Assembly (NCBI RefSeq): GCF_003627215.1
Contig: NZ_CP032678.1
Coordinates: 620,001 to 684,000, forward strand
Reading direction: 5' to 3'
DNA length: 64,000 nt
Source of the DNA: Pseudomonas sp. Leaf58
GTDB taxonomy: Bacteria; Pseudomonadota; Gammaproteobacteria; Pseudomonadales; Pseudomonadaceae
This document shows positions 46,532-55,705 of this stretch, in pieces. The position numbers were made by a program, and so were the translations under genes. A model generated the notes under the pieces. The model searched no databases, was not told the origin of the DNA, and was given only the letters and a program-made list of their open reading frames with translations. How positions within the stretch are numbered: the stretch's first letter is position 1; each line of letters opens with the position of its first letter.

Positions 46532-47503
46532 TCAATTACCTTCACTCGGCTCTTCGCCCGCTGAGTCAGCAGCGTCAGGCGAAGGAGCGCCACCTGGTCG
46601 ATAGGCCCACAAGCCAACATCCAGCCAGCCACGCGTCGGCATGGTGAGCATGGGCAGCAGGATCTTTTGAATGGAGCTTGGGTACGGCTCCGACATCCGC
46701 GAGATGTCGGTCAGCATGGTTGCCCACAGCGGACAATAGTTGCCTTGTGCGCGAGCTTCGGCAACCTTGCGTACGCTGTCCTGATCCAGCGAGCCAAGCC
46801 ATTCACCTGCGAATTTTGAAAAGACTTTTTGTACGTCCACATCATTGATCACCAGCGGGGGGACGCCGGAAAGAATGGTCTTGACCGCCTTGGTCTCATC
46901 CGCAATGGCCTGGGTGACCAGGTCTTCGTCCACATCGGTCAGCCAGGGGGCATCGATCACCAGCAAGGTGGAGTAGTCCTGCGGCAAGTACCGGCACATG
47001 GACGGGTCGTGCTTGCCATAGTACGTCGCCACTTGCGCAATCAGCTTGGCCCGGTTGATCAGGGCTTCGTTGTCCATCACCCCAGGGGCTTGCCGCAGCA
47101 ACGATTGCAGACTACCCATGGCCGCCCTGCTGGCGCGCTCGGGATTTGAATCCCCCTCATTGAGCTTGTCCCGGTAGATGGCCATCTTCAACAGCGCCTT
47201 GTAGATGTCCTGTTCCGCCAACAAATTTTTACTGGCCTGCTCTACCGTGTCGGCTAACTCGGTTTCGACCGGGGCCATGGCGTCATGAATCGCGCTCTGG
47301 GTGTTCTCGATCAACTTGAACAGTGCTTCGGCGTAGGGCCCCTTCTCGTCCTGGGTATCAGCGTCATTGCCCTCCTGCCCCTTGGCTGGCTCCTTTTGAA
47401 CCGCACCAGCATCCGCAACGGCAGGCTGATCCGCGAATGCGTGGCCCATCGCAAGGGTGCCGGCGAGCATCAGAGTCGCGCCCAGGGTTCGGTGCAGGTG
47501 CAT
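46532..47503 (-). CDS. Secreted/periplasmic hypothetical protein
   Basis: A 323-residue protein from MHLHRTLGATLMLAGTLAMG, with a signal peptide ending near HAFA; GGAG lies 7 bases upstream. After an acidic linker (KGQEGNDADTQDEKG) the rest is helical with a few conserved-looking aromatic/Cys sites (DPSMCRYLPQDYSTLLVIDA; GNYCPLWATMLTDI). No family recognised. Monocistronic. Confidence 0.65.
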   Translation of the reverse strand: MHLHRTLGATLMLAGTLAMGHAFADQPAVADAGAVQKEPAKGQEGNDADTQDEKGPYAEALFKLIENTQSAIHDAMAPVETELADTVEQASKNLLAEQDIYKALLKMAIYRDKLNEGDSNPERASRAAMGSLQSLLRQAPGVMDNEALINRAKLIAQVATYYGKHDPSMCRYLPQDYSTLLVIDAPWLTDVDEDLVTQAIADETKAVKTILSGVPPLVINDVDVQKVFSKFAGEWLGSLDQDSVRKVAEARAQGNYCPLWATMLTDISRMSEPYPSSIQKILLPMLTMPTRGWLDVGLWAYRPGGAPSPDAADSAGEEPSEGN

Positions 47504-47802
47504 AAGGAGTCTCCAAGGGTGAAGGAGTGTTGATGAGGGATTCTTCACCCAGCACCAATATACGCATAAATCGCTCGATGTCAATCCAACCCCCACGCCG
47601 TTGGTTGCAGCCCCCCTATCGGAAACAGGGATTGGCGCACAGGTTTGTGGACAAACAGGACAGAAAATCGTTTTCAGGACGACCATGCCAACGTTATGCT
47701 CAAGCTATAGACCTTTGCCGTGCGCCAACACCTCCTGACCGGGACTGATCGTCTTCTCGGGCTGTGCCCCACCTGGCAAGCACTCACCATGAGACCGATC
47801 CA

Positions 47803-49266
47803 ATGACCAACGAAGAAGCGGAAGACTACACCCAAACAAGCGCCAGGTTGTCGGCTCGCATCAGCGAGCACTTCAGCGCCTTTGGCTGCACCAATCTGGC
47901 CCTGATTGATGCGATGCTTGCGACTGATCAAGAGTCCGTCGAGCTCTTTTTTAACAAGGAATCCTGGGGCTACTACCCCAAGACCCGGCACCTGCCGTTC
48001 ATGATCGCGGTACTGCATGATTTCTCTGCGCGATCGCTGGCCGAGATCGCCAACACGTTTGATATCGACCCGGTCGAGTACATCTCAGACATCGATTATA
48101 ACGACGAAAAAATACCGTCCGTTTCAGGGCAAAGAGTCGATGGCCGCGTGCTGGCCTCCAAAATGGTTGAAGCGTTCGAAATCCTCGATCCTCAGATGGC
48201 GAAAAGGAGTTTCACCGATAATTTCGACCACAGTGGCATCGCATTGGCCTATATTGCGGCAGGCAGCAGCACCGGAGTTGCCAATGCCCTGATGGAGACC
48301 GAATTCAAGCGGGCTAAAACAGGTGATTTCAACTGGAACCTCCCACTGCAATCCCAGATTGCTGAACTGGCAATCTTCGTTGACCACCCGGAGCATTTAC
48401 CCAATCGCTCAATTGCAGAGTTCCTGGAGAAGGCCGGCGCCTGGAACCCTCACGTTCTAAAAAAGACCCTGTATCAGAACTCATGCTGGGAGTCGATATT
48501 GGCATCACGAACCAAAAAAACATACCGATTCCAGCGCAAAATGCTGGACGACTTGGTCACACCACTCAACCTTTCGCTGAACAGCGAAAAGGTCAGGATG
48601 ATGCTTTCGAATATCACCATGGACACGACCGAACAGGAACACGACTATCATGTGATGGTCGAAGATGTCCTGAAGTGGATCAGAGGCACTCCGATGCGCG
48701 AATACGCCAGCAAAGTGACATTTGGGCTGAGCCTGACCCGCAACTACCTGCGTTTCTCGGATCAGCCAGTCAAACCCCAGGATCTGTTTTGCGGCGATCC
48801 TGCAACCGGGCCACATTGCCTGGAGCTGCAGGCGCTGTTCGTCAGCAAGGGGCGCCGATTACTCCAGTCCGTCATTGATGAGACGTTGGAGATGCCGGAT
48901 GACCACATCGGGTTCCATCACCTGAGCGTACCCTACATTTTGCGCAAGCTGGATCTGCCTCGGCAGCTGGTGAAGAAAGGATCATTCGAGGCCTATCTCA
49001 CAAAGCTCGCCAGGGTGGGCGAAGCGTTCCAGATGGAGGGGGAAGTGCCAGAATACAAGTCCATGATGGACAGCATGGTTGATGAGGGGATGCGCCACTG
49101 GATCAGGGAGGTTTCGCAAACCATGCCGCTGGACGCCACGAAGCTTGATTTGCGCAGCGACACCATTGCTGACCATCTGGTGCGCTGGGGGCTGGACATC
49201 AGCTTGATCCCGGAACCCACTGAAAAGTCCTTGAGCGCATCCCTGGAACGTGACATGGGCCTCTGA
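47803..49266 (+). CDS. DLGL-tail protein, family C member 1
   Basis: A 487-residue helical protein, first of four paralogues in tandem, ending ASLERDMGL-COOH. The start MTNEEAEDYTQTSA is preceded by GAGA; an upstream ATG at 47764 is less likely. The family C landmark is the block 'DHPEHLPNRSIAEFLEKAGA', shared as LPNRS(L/I)..F(I/F)E..G with members 2 and 3. No enzymatic motif, signal peptide or membrane helix is visible. Confidence 0.7.
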   Translation: MTNEEAEDYTQTSARLSARISEHFSAFGCTNLALIDAMLATDQESVELFFNKESWGYYPKTRHLPFMIAVLHDFSARSLAEIANTFDIDPVEYISDIDYNDEKIPSVSGQRVDGRVLASKMVEAFEILDPQMAKRSFTDNFDHSGIALAYIAAGSSTGVANALMETEFKRAKTGDFNWNLPLQSQIAELAIFVDHPEHLPNRSIAEFLEKAGAWNPHVLKKTLYQNSCWESILASRTKKTYRFQRKMLDDLVTPLNLSLNSEKVRMMLSNITMDTTEQEHDYHVMVEDVLKWIRGTPMREYASKVTFGLSLTRNYLRFSDQPVKPQDLFCGDPATGPHCLELQALFVSKGRRLLQSVIDETLEMPDDHIGFHHLSVPYILRKLDLPRQLVKKGSFEAYLTKLARVGEAFQMEGEVPEYKSMMDSMVDEGMRHWIREVSQTMPLDATKLDLRSDTIADHLVRWGLDISLIPEPTEKSLSASLERDMGL

Positions 49267-49332
49267 TGGGCAGGATGCCCCATCACTTGCCTTTGACCTG
49301 GCCACTAAACCTGCGAGCTATCGAGATTACAC

Positions 49333-50795
49333 ATGATCATTTACCCCAAAATTCACAAGCTGCTCCGCGACAAGGGCCTGGGTGCCTTGCCACTACTTTG
49401 TGAAACCGAATTCACCGATGAATTCTACCCTGTCAACCTGGACAGCGAAGACAATGGCTATCAACTGGTTGACCGCATCATGCCGCTTTTCGCTGCGGCC
49501 CACCTGGGGTACGCGCCGCACGCCATTGGGGCGATGATGACCGCCTTGAAATTGAACCTGATGGATGTCGACCGGGGATTTGATCAAGGCAATCTGTGGG
49601 CTATTGGCCGCCAGCAGGGGAAGTACAAGACCCCCGACCCGGATGTTGTCGACTCCAGCCTTTTCGACGGCATCGTCTTTTTGCAGCAGATCGCCCTGGC
49701 TTACAACGTCGCCAGCCCCGACCCCGACGCGGCCCTGGCGGCAACCAAGACCTGGCTGTGCCGCACCAGCACGCGCATGCTTGCCGCGATGTCGCTGGGG
49801 ATTCCTGAACTGTCGGCAAAAGCATTGATGGATGAGCAGGCAGAGCAAGTCGCCGCTGGGCTCGACCTTGAACTGATCGACACAGCTGCCATTGATGTGG
49901 CCGAGGTGTGCTTGAACACCACCCACCCCGTCCTCTGCCCAACCGCTCACTAACCGATTTCTTTGAGCTCACCGGGGCTTTCAGTGACCATGTCCTGCGC
50001 AAACGGATGGGCTCAGGCTTTTTCTGGGAGCAGCTGATTGCACAGAGCACTGACGATGAAATGAAGACCCTCATGCTCGATCATGTGCTTTCAGTTCATT
50101 TGGGCCACTCACCAGCCCAGGTCAAACAGATGCTGCTAGCCCTTGAGTGCAGCACCCTTGACGATCTGGATGGCATCAACGGCCTCCAGGTTTATGAGCA
50201 TCTCTTCTGCCAGCTGCAGCACACCACGTTGAGCCCCCTGCTGTCGGAAGAGGCATTTGTCATCGAGCTCCTCTCCACAGACATGATTGAGGCAGGCCAG
50301 TCATTGCTGGCGAACAACCACATGACCTTTGCCACATCCCTGCCGGAGGCTGAGGCCATCTTGAGGAAAATGTTCGAAGACCCCGGCACCCTGTACCAAA
50401 GAATCATGCTCTCCCAGATGCACGACTCATCCATTGCAGCGCCTCTCGGTCATTTTATGTTGTGGGGCAAACTCAAAGACGCCCAGCTGGGTCGTCAGGT
50501 CATTGACCCCGACGTGGCCACGCGCTACATCACACACATGGCGTCCCAGCTCCAAACCCTGCGTTATCCAGGGTACCAACAGACCCCGGAACTTGAGCTT
50601 TGTTACGACGCCATTGGCCAATCCATGCGTCAGCTGGGCAAGCGACTTGCACACCTGGTGGATTACACCGCACTCAAGGAGTTGCCTGAGCAGCAGCGCG
50701 AAGACCTGATCCTGTGGGACTTTAACATCAAGGAGCTGGGGTTGGTCGAGGGCCGGGTGGCGACCAAACGATTGGAAATGGATCTGGGGCTCTAA
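49333..50795 (+). pseudogene. DLGL-tail protein, family C member 2, split by a frameshift
   Basis: Frame 1 (49333-49953) begins MIIYPKIHKLLRDKGLGALP and has 'LFAAAHLGYAPHAIGAMMTA', matching FLNAMHLGFETSEMAVMVKE of member 3. It then runs into nonsense (VLCPTAH). Frame 2 (from ~49920 to 50795) continues exactly where expected with PLPNRSLTDFFELTGAFSDH, matching HLPNRSIETFIERSGGLSSD, and ends KRLEMDLGL-COOH. Restoring one C in the CCCC run at 49926-49929 reads HPRPLPNRS and yields a ~487-residue protein, the family's normal length. So it is probably one gene with an indel or assembly error. It ends 2 bases before member 3. Confidence 0.7.
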
Positions 50796-50797
50796 CC

Positions 50798-52231
50798 ATG
50801 AACAGACCTGAAGCGATCCAGCGGGTGCTGGCAACTACACGCACGGATGAGCTGTACCGCATCCGAAGGCTCGGGTTGTCAGACGCCCCCATGGCGATAA
50901 AGATCGGCGAGCGGTATATCCAATACCCCGAACACCTGGCGCCCTTCCTCAACGCCATGCACCTGGGTTTTGAAACCAGTGAAATGGCGGTGATGGTCAA
51001 GGAGCTGGGTTTCGAGCTAGCGTGGCTTGATCCGACGTTGGAGGAGCTGCCATGGCTACAGGGGGTATCGGGTACAGCCAATGCATCCTTCGACCACCTC
51101 AATTTCCTGCAAAAAATGGTGTCGGCATTTTATCTGGCCCACGGGGAGTGTGAGGCTGCTGCCAGGGAGATCAGCCTGTGGATGGGGCAATCGCCGGTGT
51201 TTATGGCGGCGGGGCTGGTCATTGACTCACCCCATACCGGGGCAACCGAAGCGCTCAACCAACTTTCATTTGGCCCGACCGGCCTACCCCCCTGCTTGTC
51301 CAGCATCAAAACAATGCAGATGATGAGCGGGACGACTGAAACCCTGGTGGACATGTCCCACCTGCCCAACAGATCCATTGAAACCTTCATTGAGCGCAGC
51401 GGCGGCTTGAGCAGCGACATGATTCGAGGAAGGTTCGGGCACAACCACTTCTGGCAGACCCTGCTGCTGTGTACAAACCTCGACCCAGGCACCGCAGCCA
51501 GAAAACTGTTCTTTGCGAATAAGGCGCCGTGGGAGCCTGATCATCGCCCTGCCATTTTGCTGGCACTGGATTCCTACGTCATGTCGGAATCGCTCTCACT
51601 CTACAACACCAATTTCCTGTATGAGGCAATGCTTGAAGAAGGCTTGTTGTCAGGCCTCGGCGACACATTGAGTGAGCCAGCCTTTGCTGCCATGGTTCTC
51701 GGCAGCCTTACGAACGGAAGTTCTATTCGCTTCAGCATCGAGGACAGCGTGCGGGTTGAACGCGTATACAGCAGGCACCCGCACCTTCACAGGCTGTTTC
51801 ATGCACTCACCAGTGATCCGGCTTCCATCTATGAGCGGGTGATGCATTCGCAAATGCGCGCCGCGCCTGACAACCTTCCATTGAGTCAGTTTCTGGTATG
51901 GGGCCTTCTGGGCAAAATGGACAAGGTAGAACAGGTGGTGAGCCCAGCCCTTGCCAGGCAGTATTGCACGTACGTCCTGCAGCAGTTCCAAACCTTAAAG
52001 ATCGCCCCTCAGGGGGTGATCGCGGAGCTTGATCCGCTCTACGAGGAAATCAACGCCTCGATGCGGGCACTGATGCCGCTGCTGGAACCCTTTCTCGACT
52101 ATCAGGCCCTCGCCAGGCTGGGTGAACACCATCGCGAGGATTTGGTGCTCTGGGGGTTGGACGTGCACAAACTGAAGGTGGATCGCGAGGCGATTATGAC
52201 CAAACGACTGGAAATGGATCTGGGGATGTAA
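50798..52231 (+). CDS. DLGL-tail protein, family C member 3
   Basis: A 477-residue helical protein starting 2 bases after member 2 and ending TKRLEMDLGM-COOH, nearly the same last ten residues as member 2 (KRLEMDLGL). Conserved blocks include HLPNRSIETFIERSGG and 'QQFQTLKIAPQGVIAELDPL' (member 2: SQLQTLRYPGYQQTPELEL). The close spacing implies coupled translation and roughly equal expression. Function unknown. Confidence 0.72.
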   Translation: MNRPEAIQRVLATTRTDELYRIRRLGLSDAPMAIKIGERYIQYPEHLAPFLNAMHLGFETSEMAVMVKELGFELAWLDPTLEELPWLQGVSGTANASFDHLNFLQKMVSAFYLAHGECEAAAREISLWMGQSPVFMAAGLVIDSPHTGATEALNQLSFGPTGLPPCLSSIKTMQMMSGTTETLVDMSHLPNRSIETFIERSGGLSSDMIRGRFGHNHFWQTLLLCTNLDPGTAARKLFFANKAPWEPDHRPAILLALDSYVMSESLSLYNTNFLYEAMLEEGLLSGLGDTLSEPAFAAMVLGSLTNGSSIRFSIEDSVRVERVYSRHPHLHRLFHALTSDPASIYERVMHSQMRAAPDNLPLSQFLVWGLLGKMDKVEQVVSPALARQYCTYVLQQFQTLKIAPQGVIAELDPLYEEINASMRALMPLLEPFLDYQALARLGEHHREDLVLWGLDVHKLKVDREAIMTKRLEMDLGM

Positions 52232-52234
52232 GCG

Positions 52235-53668
52235 ATGAGCGCTGAAGAACACAAAGCCGGCTGCGCATTGATAGAGCAGCACATCAAGACCAAGGGGTTT
52301 GATGCCCTCCCAAGCCCGTTTGCCGCTGATTGCTGCGTGGAAATCTATCGCAACGGCATGCCCCTGGGCATCGACGCGCCAGGAGATGCAGTGCCGTTTC
52401 TCGTGACCCTGTGCAGCGGTGCGCAGCTGGGCACGGCTTCAAAAGTGTTGAAACAGCACCCGTTCGACCTGGGTGACTATTTTCGCAGGCAAACCTATGC
52501 AGACGATTTCAACCTCTACACAGCCAATGGTGAAAACTGGGGGCAAAAGGAGCTTTTCTCCCGGATCATCCAAGCCTTCGCCTTGGCCGATCCGGAGCAT
52601 TTGAGGCAGCGCGCCAGCGGATTTCAGAAGATCGATGGCTATGCTGTCTTCGCTGCGATGGAAGCGGGTCTACCCGAGATTGAGCTGGGCGCGCTGATTG
52701 AAGCCGAAAGGGCAAGGTATCGAGATGGGAATCATCTTGAAAGCAGTCAATTTGCCCTTGAACATGCCTTGAGCGAGTCGCCCTATCTGCTGACTCACAG
52801 AAGCCTCTTGCCGGACGGCAACCCTGTTGCGTTTTTACGAAAAAGTGGCGCGTTGCACGACGATTACCTCAACGGCCTGCACACCCGCCCGTATTTTTGG
52901 GAAGGCGTGATGTGGGGTGCGTTCAGCGCTCAAGGCGATCGGCAACCCCTCTGTACGCAACTGCTCAATGCCGCGCTGGTCGATATTGAACAGGCTGATC
53001 CAGGATTTGCATTGCGCTTGATGCGCTCGATCGATTTTTCACGCCTGGAAGAAGCTGCGCTAAGCAAGAGCTTTGTGCGGGGAGTCTTCAGCCTAGGCAA
53101 ACACGCCCAGTCGAGCATGCTGTTGAAGATCGGCGTCCTGCAGGCGGCCACACATCAATCTGACGAAGGCCCTATTAATCCAACCCGAGTGCTAGCCCCG
53201 ACACTCCTTGGCTGCGCTGAAGGCCACATGGATGTGTTTGTCGAAACGCCACACCTGGTGGTGCATGACCTGCTCACCGAGCTTGCCAACATGCCTGCGC
53301 ACCACCTCGGTCTGAACGCCTTCAACAGCCTGTCGCTGGTGAGCAAACTGAAGCTTCCCGAACAGGTCTGGGATATCCACACCGTCACGTCGGCCATGAC
53401 CAAGCTGCTCGGCGCCCTGACGAATTTCCATTGCGAATCGGCTGCCCCCACCACAACCAAGGCAAGTATTGACGAATCCGCAATCGCTGCGCTGCGGCAG
53501 TTCAACAATACGTTTCTGAAGCGTTGGGGGTTGAACGCCTCTGTGTTTACGATCATTCCCGAGCAAGCCCAGGCTGTGCTGGCGCTGTCCGACTTTGATC
53601 TGTCTGCCTTGGGTCAACTGAGCGAAAGCACATTGAGAAAGCGCCTTGAGCTGGATTTATCACTCTGA
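52235..53668 (+). CDS. DLGL-tail protein, family C member 4 (DLSL)
   Basis: A 477-residue protein, 3 bases after member 3, ending RKRLELDLSL-COOH, a G-to-S variant of the tail. It is the most divergent member. The LPNRS block becomes LLPDGNPVAFLRKSGALHDD, but the order of segments (e.g. CSGAQLGTASKVLKQHPFDL near residue 55) is retained. It is the last gene of the tight cluster, followed by an AT-rich promoter-like gap. Confidence 0.7.
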   Translation: MSAEEHKAGCALIEQHIKTKGFDALPSPFAADCCVEIYRNGMPLGIDAPGDAVPFLVTLCSGAQLGTASKVLKQHPFDLGDYFRRQTYADDFNLYTANGENWGQKELFSRIIQAFALADPEHLRQRASGFQKIDGYAVFAAMEAGLPEIELGALIEAERARYRDGNHLESSQFALEHALSESPYLLTHRSLLPDGNPVAFLRKSGALHDDYLNGLHTRPYFWEGVMWGAFSAQGDRQPLCTQLLNAALVDIEQADPGFALRLMRSIDFSRLEEAALSKSFVRGVFSLGKHAQSSMLLKIGVLQAATHQSDEGPINPTRVLAPTLLGCAEGHMDVFVETPHLVVHDLLTELANMPAHHLGLNAFNSLSLVSKLKLPEQVWDIHTVTSAMTKLLGALTNFHCESAAPTTTKASIDESAIAALRQFNNTFLKRWGLNASVFTIIPEQAQAVLALSDFDLSALGQLSESTLRKRLELDLSL

Positions 53669-53733
53669 CTTTCAATCAATATTGAGCTTTAATGTGGTTT
53701 TGTGCCAAAGTAACTGCATAACAATACCGAGAA

Positions 53734-54789
53734 ATGCCCGTGAAAACTCTTTCGAAACACCTCGATGTAACCGCTGAAATTAACGCGGTCATCGACTATG
53801 TACGGCTAAAATGGACGCCCATCGAAAACCTGGACATCCTGGTCAATCAGCTTCAGGTCAGGGCATTTCATGACTGGCGCAGCTTCTTTGATCCGAGCAT
53901 CGGTGGCATGGCCGGCACACTGTCTGGCCTGCATGGGCAGCGCAAGGAACTCTTGGCCAAGGCTTACACAGGCATCGCGCTGGAAACAGCCATCGTCATG
54001 GATAAGCCAGCTCAGCTCATCATGCACCTGTTGACGCAAGCACTGGCGCTCAAAGATGCGGCGCGCAAGCTCGACGGGGAGTGGAATTTTGAGAACGCTT
54101 CAGCAGCCACCTGCCGTAGCGCCCGGTTGCGTCATCCAACCCTTGGGTATGCAGTGCCCAAGGGCTGGCAAGCAGCGGGTCAAGGCTATGACCCGAACGT
54201 CCACATGGCTGAGTATGACAACAAGGCTGATGCCGACCTGTTCCAGGGCACTGATCTTGAAGCACCGCGCACTCAACCACTGCACCAGATGATATCTCTG
54301 CCCCAGGTGGCGCACAACGAAATTGAACACCGGAAGAAACCCGCCAACACGTTGGTTTCCAGTATCTACAGTCACTTCCTGGGTGTTCGGGAGTACCTCA
54401 ACACTGTCCAGTTGGTAAGTGCCATCGAATCACTGACGGATTGGAACGCCAAAGGTCTGGTCACGCATCTCGACCTTGCAACAGAGCACCCGATGCTGAA
54501 CGTGATGTTCAAACTTATGCCACAGGCTCAAGACCTGGACTTTGATGCGGCTGTCGCCCAGGCGACCCAAAGAGCATTGGAGTTCGAGCGCATGAGCGAT
54601 GAGCAAAAGGCCCAGCGCCGCGAATCACTGGTGGCACTGACTCGCGAAATTGTCCGCGCCGCGCAGTCACCCACCGCGCAGGAAAAGGCCGAGCAACAGG
54701 CTCACGAACGCACAGTCCACCGGCTGTTGATCGAAGCGTATGGCACAAATGGCGCTGACCCCAAAAACGATTACGGCCTGACTCTTTAA
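53734..54789 (+). CDS. Hypothetical protein downstream of family C, ends YGLTL
   Basis: A 351-residue soluble protein, MPVKTLSKHLDVTAEINAVI. It is helical with a basic/acidic C-terminal third. The C-terminus KNDYGLTL resembles the DLGL tail only loosely (D-x-G-L-x-L). It is preceded by an AT-rich stretch (CAATCAATATTGAGCTTTAA) that may carry a separate promoter, and followed after 22 bases by the 54812 gene. No family recognised. Confidence 0.6.
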   Translation: MPVKTLSKHLDVTAEINAVIDYVRLKWTPIENLDILVNQLQVRAFHDWRSFFDPSIGGMAGTLSGLHGQRKELLAKAYTGIALETAIVMDKPAQLIMHLLTQALALKDAARKLDGEWNFENASAATCRSARLRHPTLGYAVPKGWQAAGQGYDPNVHMAEYDNKADADLFQGTDLEAPRTQPLHQMISLPQVAHNEIEHRKKPANTLVSSIYSHFLGVREYLNTVQLVSAIESLTDWNAKGLVTHLDLATEHPMLNVMFKLMPQAQDLDFDAAVAQATQRALEFERMSDEQKAQRRESLVALTREIVRAAQSPTAQEKAEQQAHERTVHRLLIEAYGTNGADPKNDYGLTL

Positions 54790-54811
54790 TCACAATCCAA
54801 GGGCAATATCC

Positions 54812-55492
54812 ATGAAACTCAGCTTTGATCAGCGGTTCGCTCCGTTCAATCAGTACCTGGAGCATACACTCAATCAGCCTTCATACTTCGAAAGCGTCGA
54901 AGCCATGATGAAAGACCTGCTTGGCAAAGAGATCAGCCATGCCGGGATCCTGGAAGAAGGCACCTCTTCTCCCTTCGTAGCCCTGGCCCACCTGGTCAAC
55001 AACCCTCACCTGATAACGCGTGAGGGTATGCAGGCGGATGTGAAAATCGAGACCGGGGATGACGAGCTTGACACACGGGTCGACATTGCCGTGGACATGC
55101 TTTGTCGAAGCGCGCACGAGACCATCCACATGGCACCAATCGACACAGTCCCTGTCGCGGCTGTGAAGATCATAGGCCGAGCCTTGCAGACGCTTGATCT
55201 TACGCCCGCGCACCGACCATTCGGCAAGCTACTCATCGATCTCATGGATCGCTCTCAACACCTGGAGCCTGTCCAGCAAAAGGAGATGCAAACCATGATT
55301 GCGTCGGCATTTGGGGCCTACCGAAAAAACTACGGCATCGACGCACAAACCGAACAGCAGATGAGTCACTATGTCCATGGCGAGATAGCGGTGAAACTGG
55401 TCACTGAGCTTGGCTTCTCCCCTGGCAACGTGCGCAACATCACCCGCCAACAGCGGGACGCCCTGCGCTCCGTTGAGCCAACCTTCGGTTGA
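54812..55492 (+). CDS. Hypothetical protein, operon with 53734
   Basis: A 226-residue soluble helical protein, MKLSFDQRFAPFNQYLEHTL, with AAGGG upstream of the ATG. It has no DLGL tail (ends VEPTFG). No recognised motif. It is the last plus-strand gene of the 47.8-55.5 kb block and converges on the PilV region. Confidence 0.6.
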   Translation: MKLSFDQRFAPFNQYLEHTLNQPSYFESVEAMMKDLLGKEISHAGILEEGTSSPFVALAHLVNNPHLITREGMQADVKIETGDDELDTRVDIAVDMLCRSAHETIHMAPIDTVPVAAVKIIGRALQTLDLTPAHRPFGKLLIDLMDRSQHLEPVQQKEMQTMIASAFGAYRKNYGIDAQTEQQMSHYVHGEIAVKLVTELGFSPGNVRNITRQQRDALRSVEPTFG

Positions 55493-55506
55493 AAAGGTCG
55501 ATTCTT

Positions 55507-55665
55507 CTAGCTCGGCGCTGCCACGAACTCCAGATGCGCTGACAATTCGGTGTTGATGGCAACCCACCAGTTGAGAAAATGATTGAACTGGTGGTTCATG
55601 CTGCGACACTTTACGTGAGCGTAATCGCGAACCACCTGAAGTTGTCGATCAGTAAAACGGATCAT
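55507..55665 (-). CDS. Possible small protein downstream of pilV
   Basis: A 52-residue frame, MIRFTDRQLQVVRDYAHVKC, ending HLEFVAAPS. The composition is protein-like, rich in aromatic and His residues. The frame is open upstream into pilV, but those residues are out-of-frame pilV codons. It may be a small gene or the leftover of an alternative pilin C-terminal segment. There is no strong ribosome-binding site. Confidence 0.4.
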   Translation of the reverse strand: MIRFTDRQLQVVRDYAHVKCRSMNHQFNHFLNWWVAINTELSAHLEFVAAPS

Positions 55666-55705
55666 GATCTTAGTGGAGTTAGGGTTGAGGTTCCAGGTAA
55701 TTCTC

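Noticed and set aside
53734..54789. Counting the YGLTL end as a twelfth DLGL tail
   Set aside because: Spacing and order of residues differ (D-Y-G-L-T-L), so I mention the resemblance but do not include it in the motif count.
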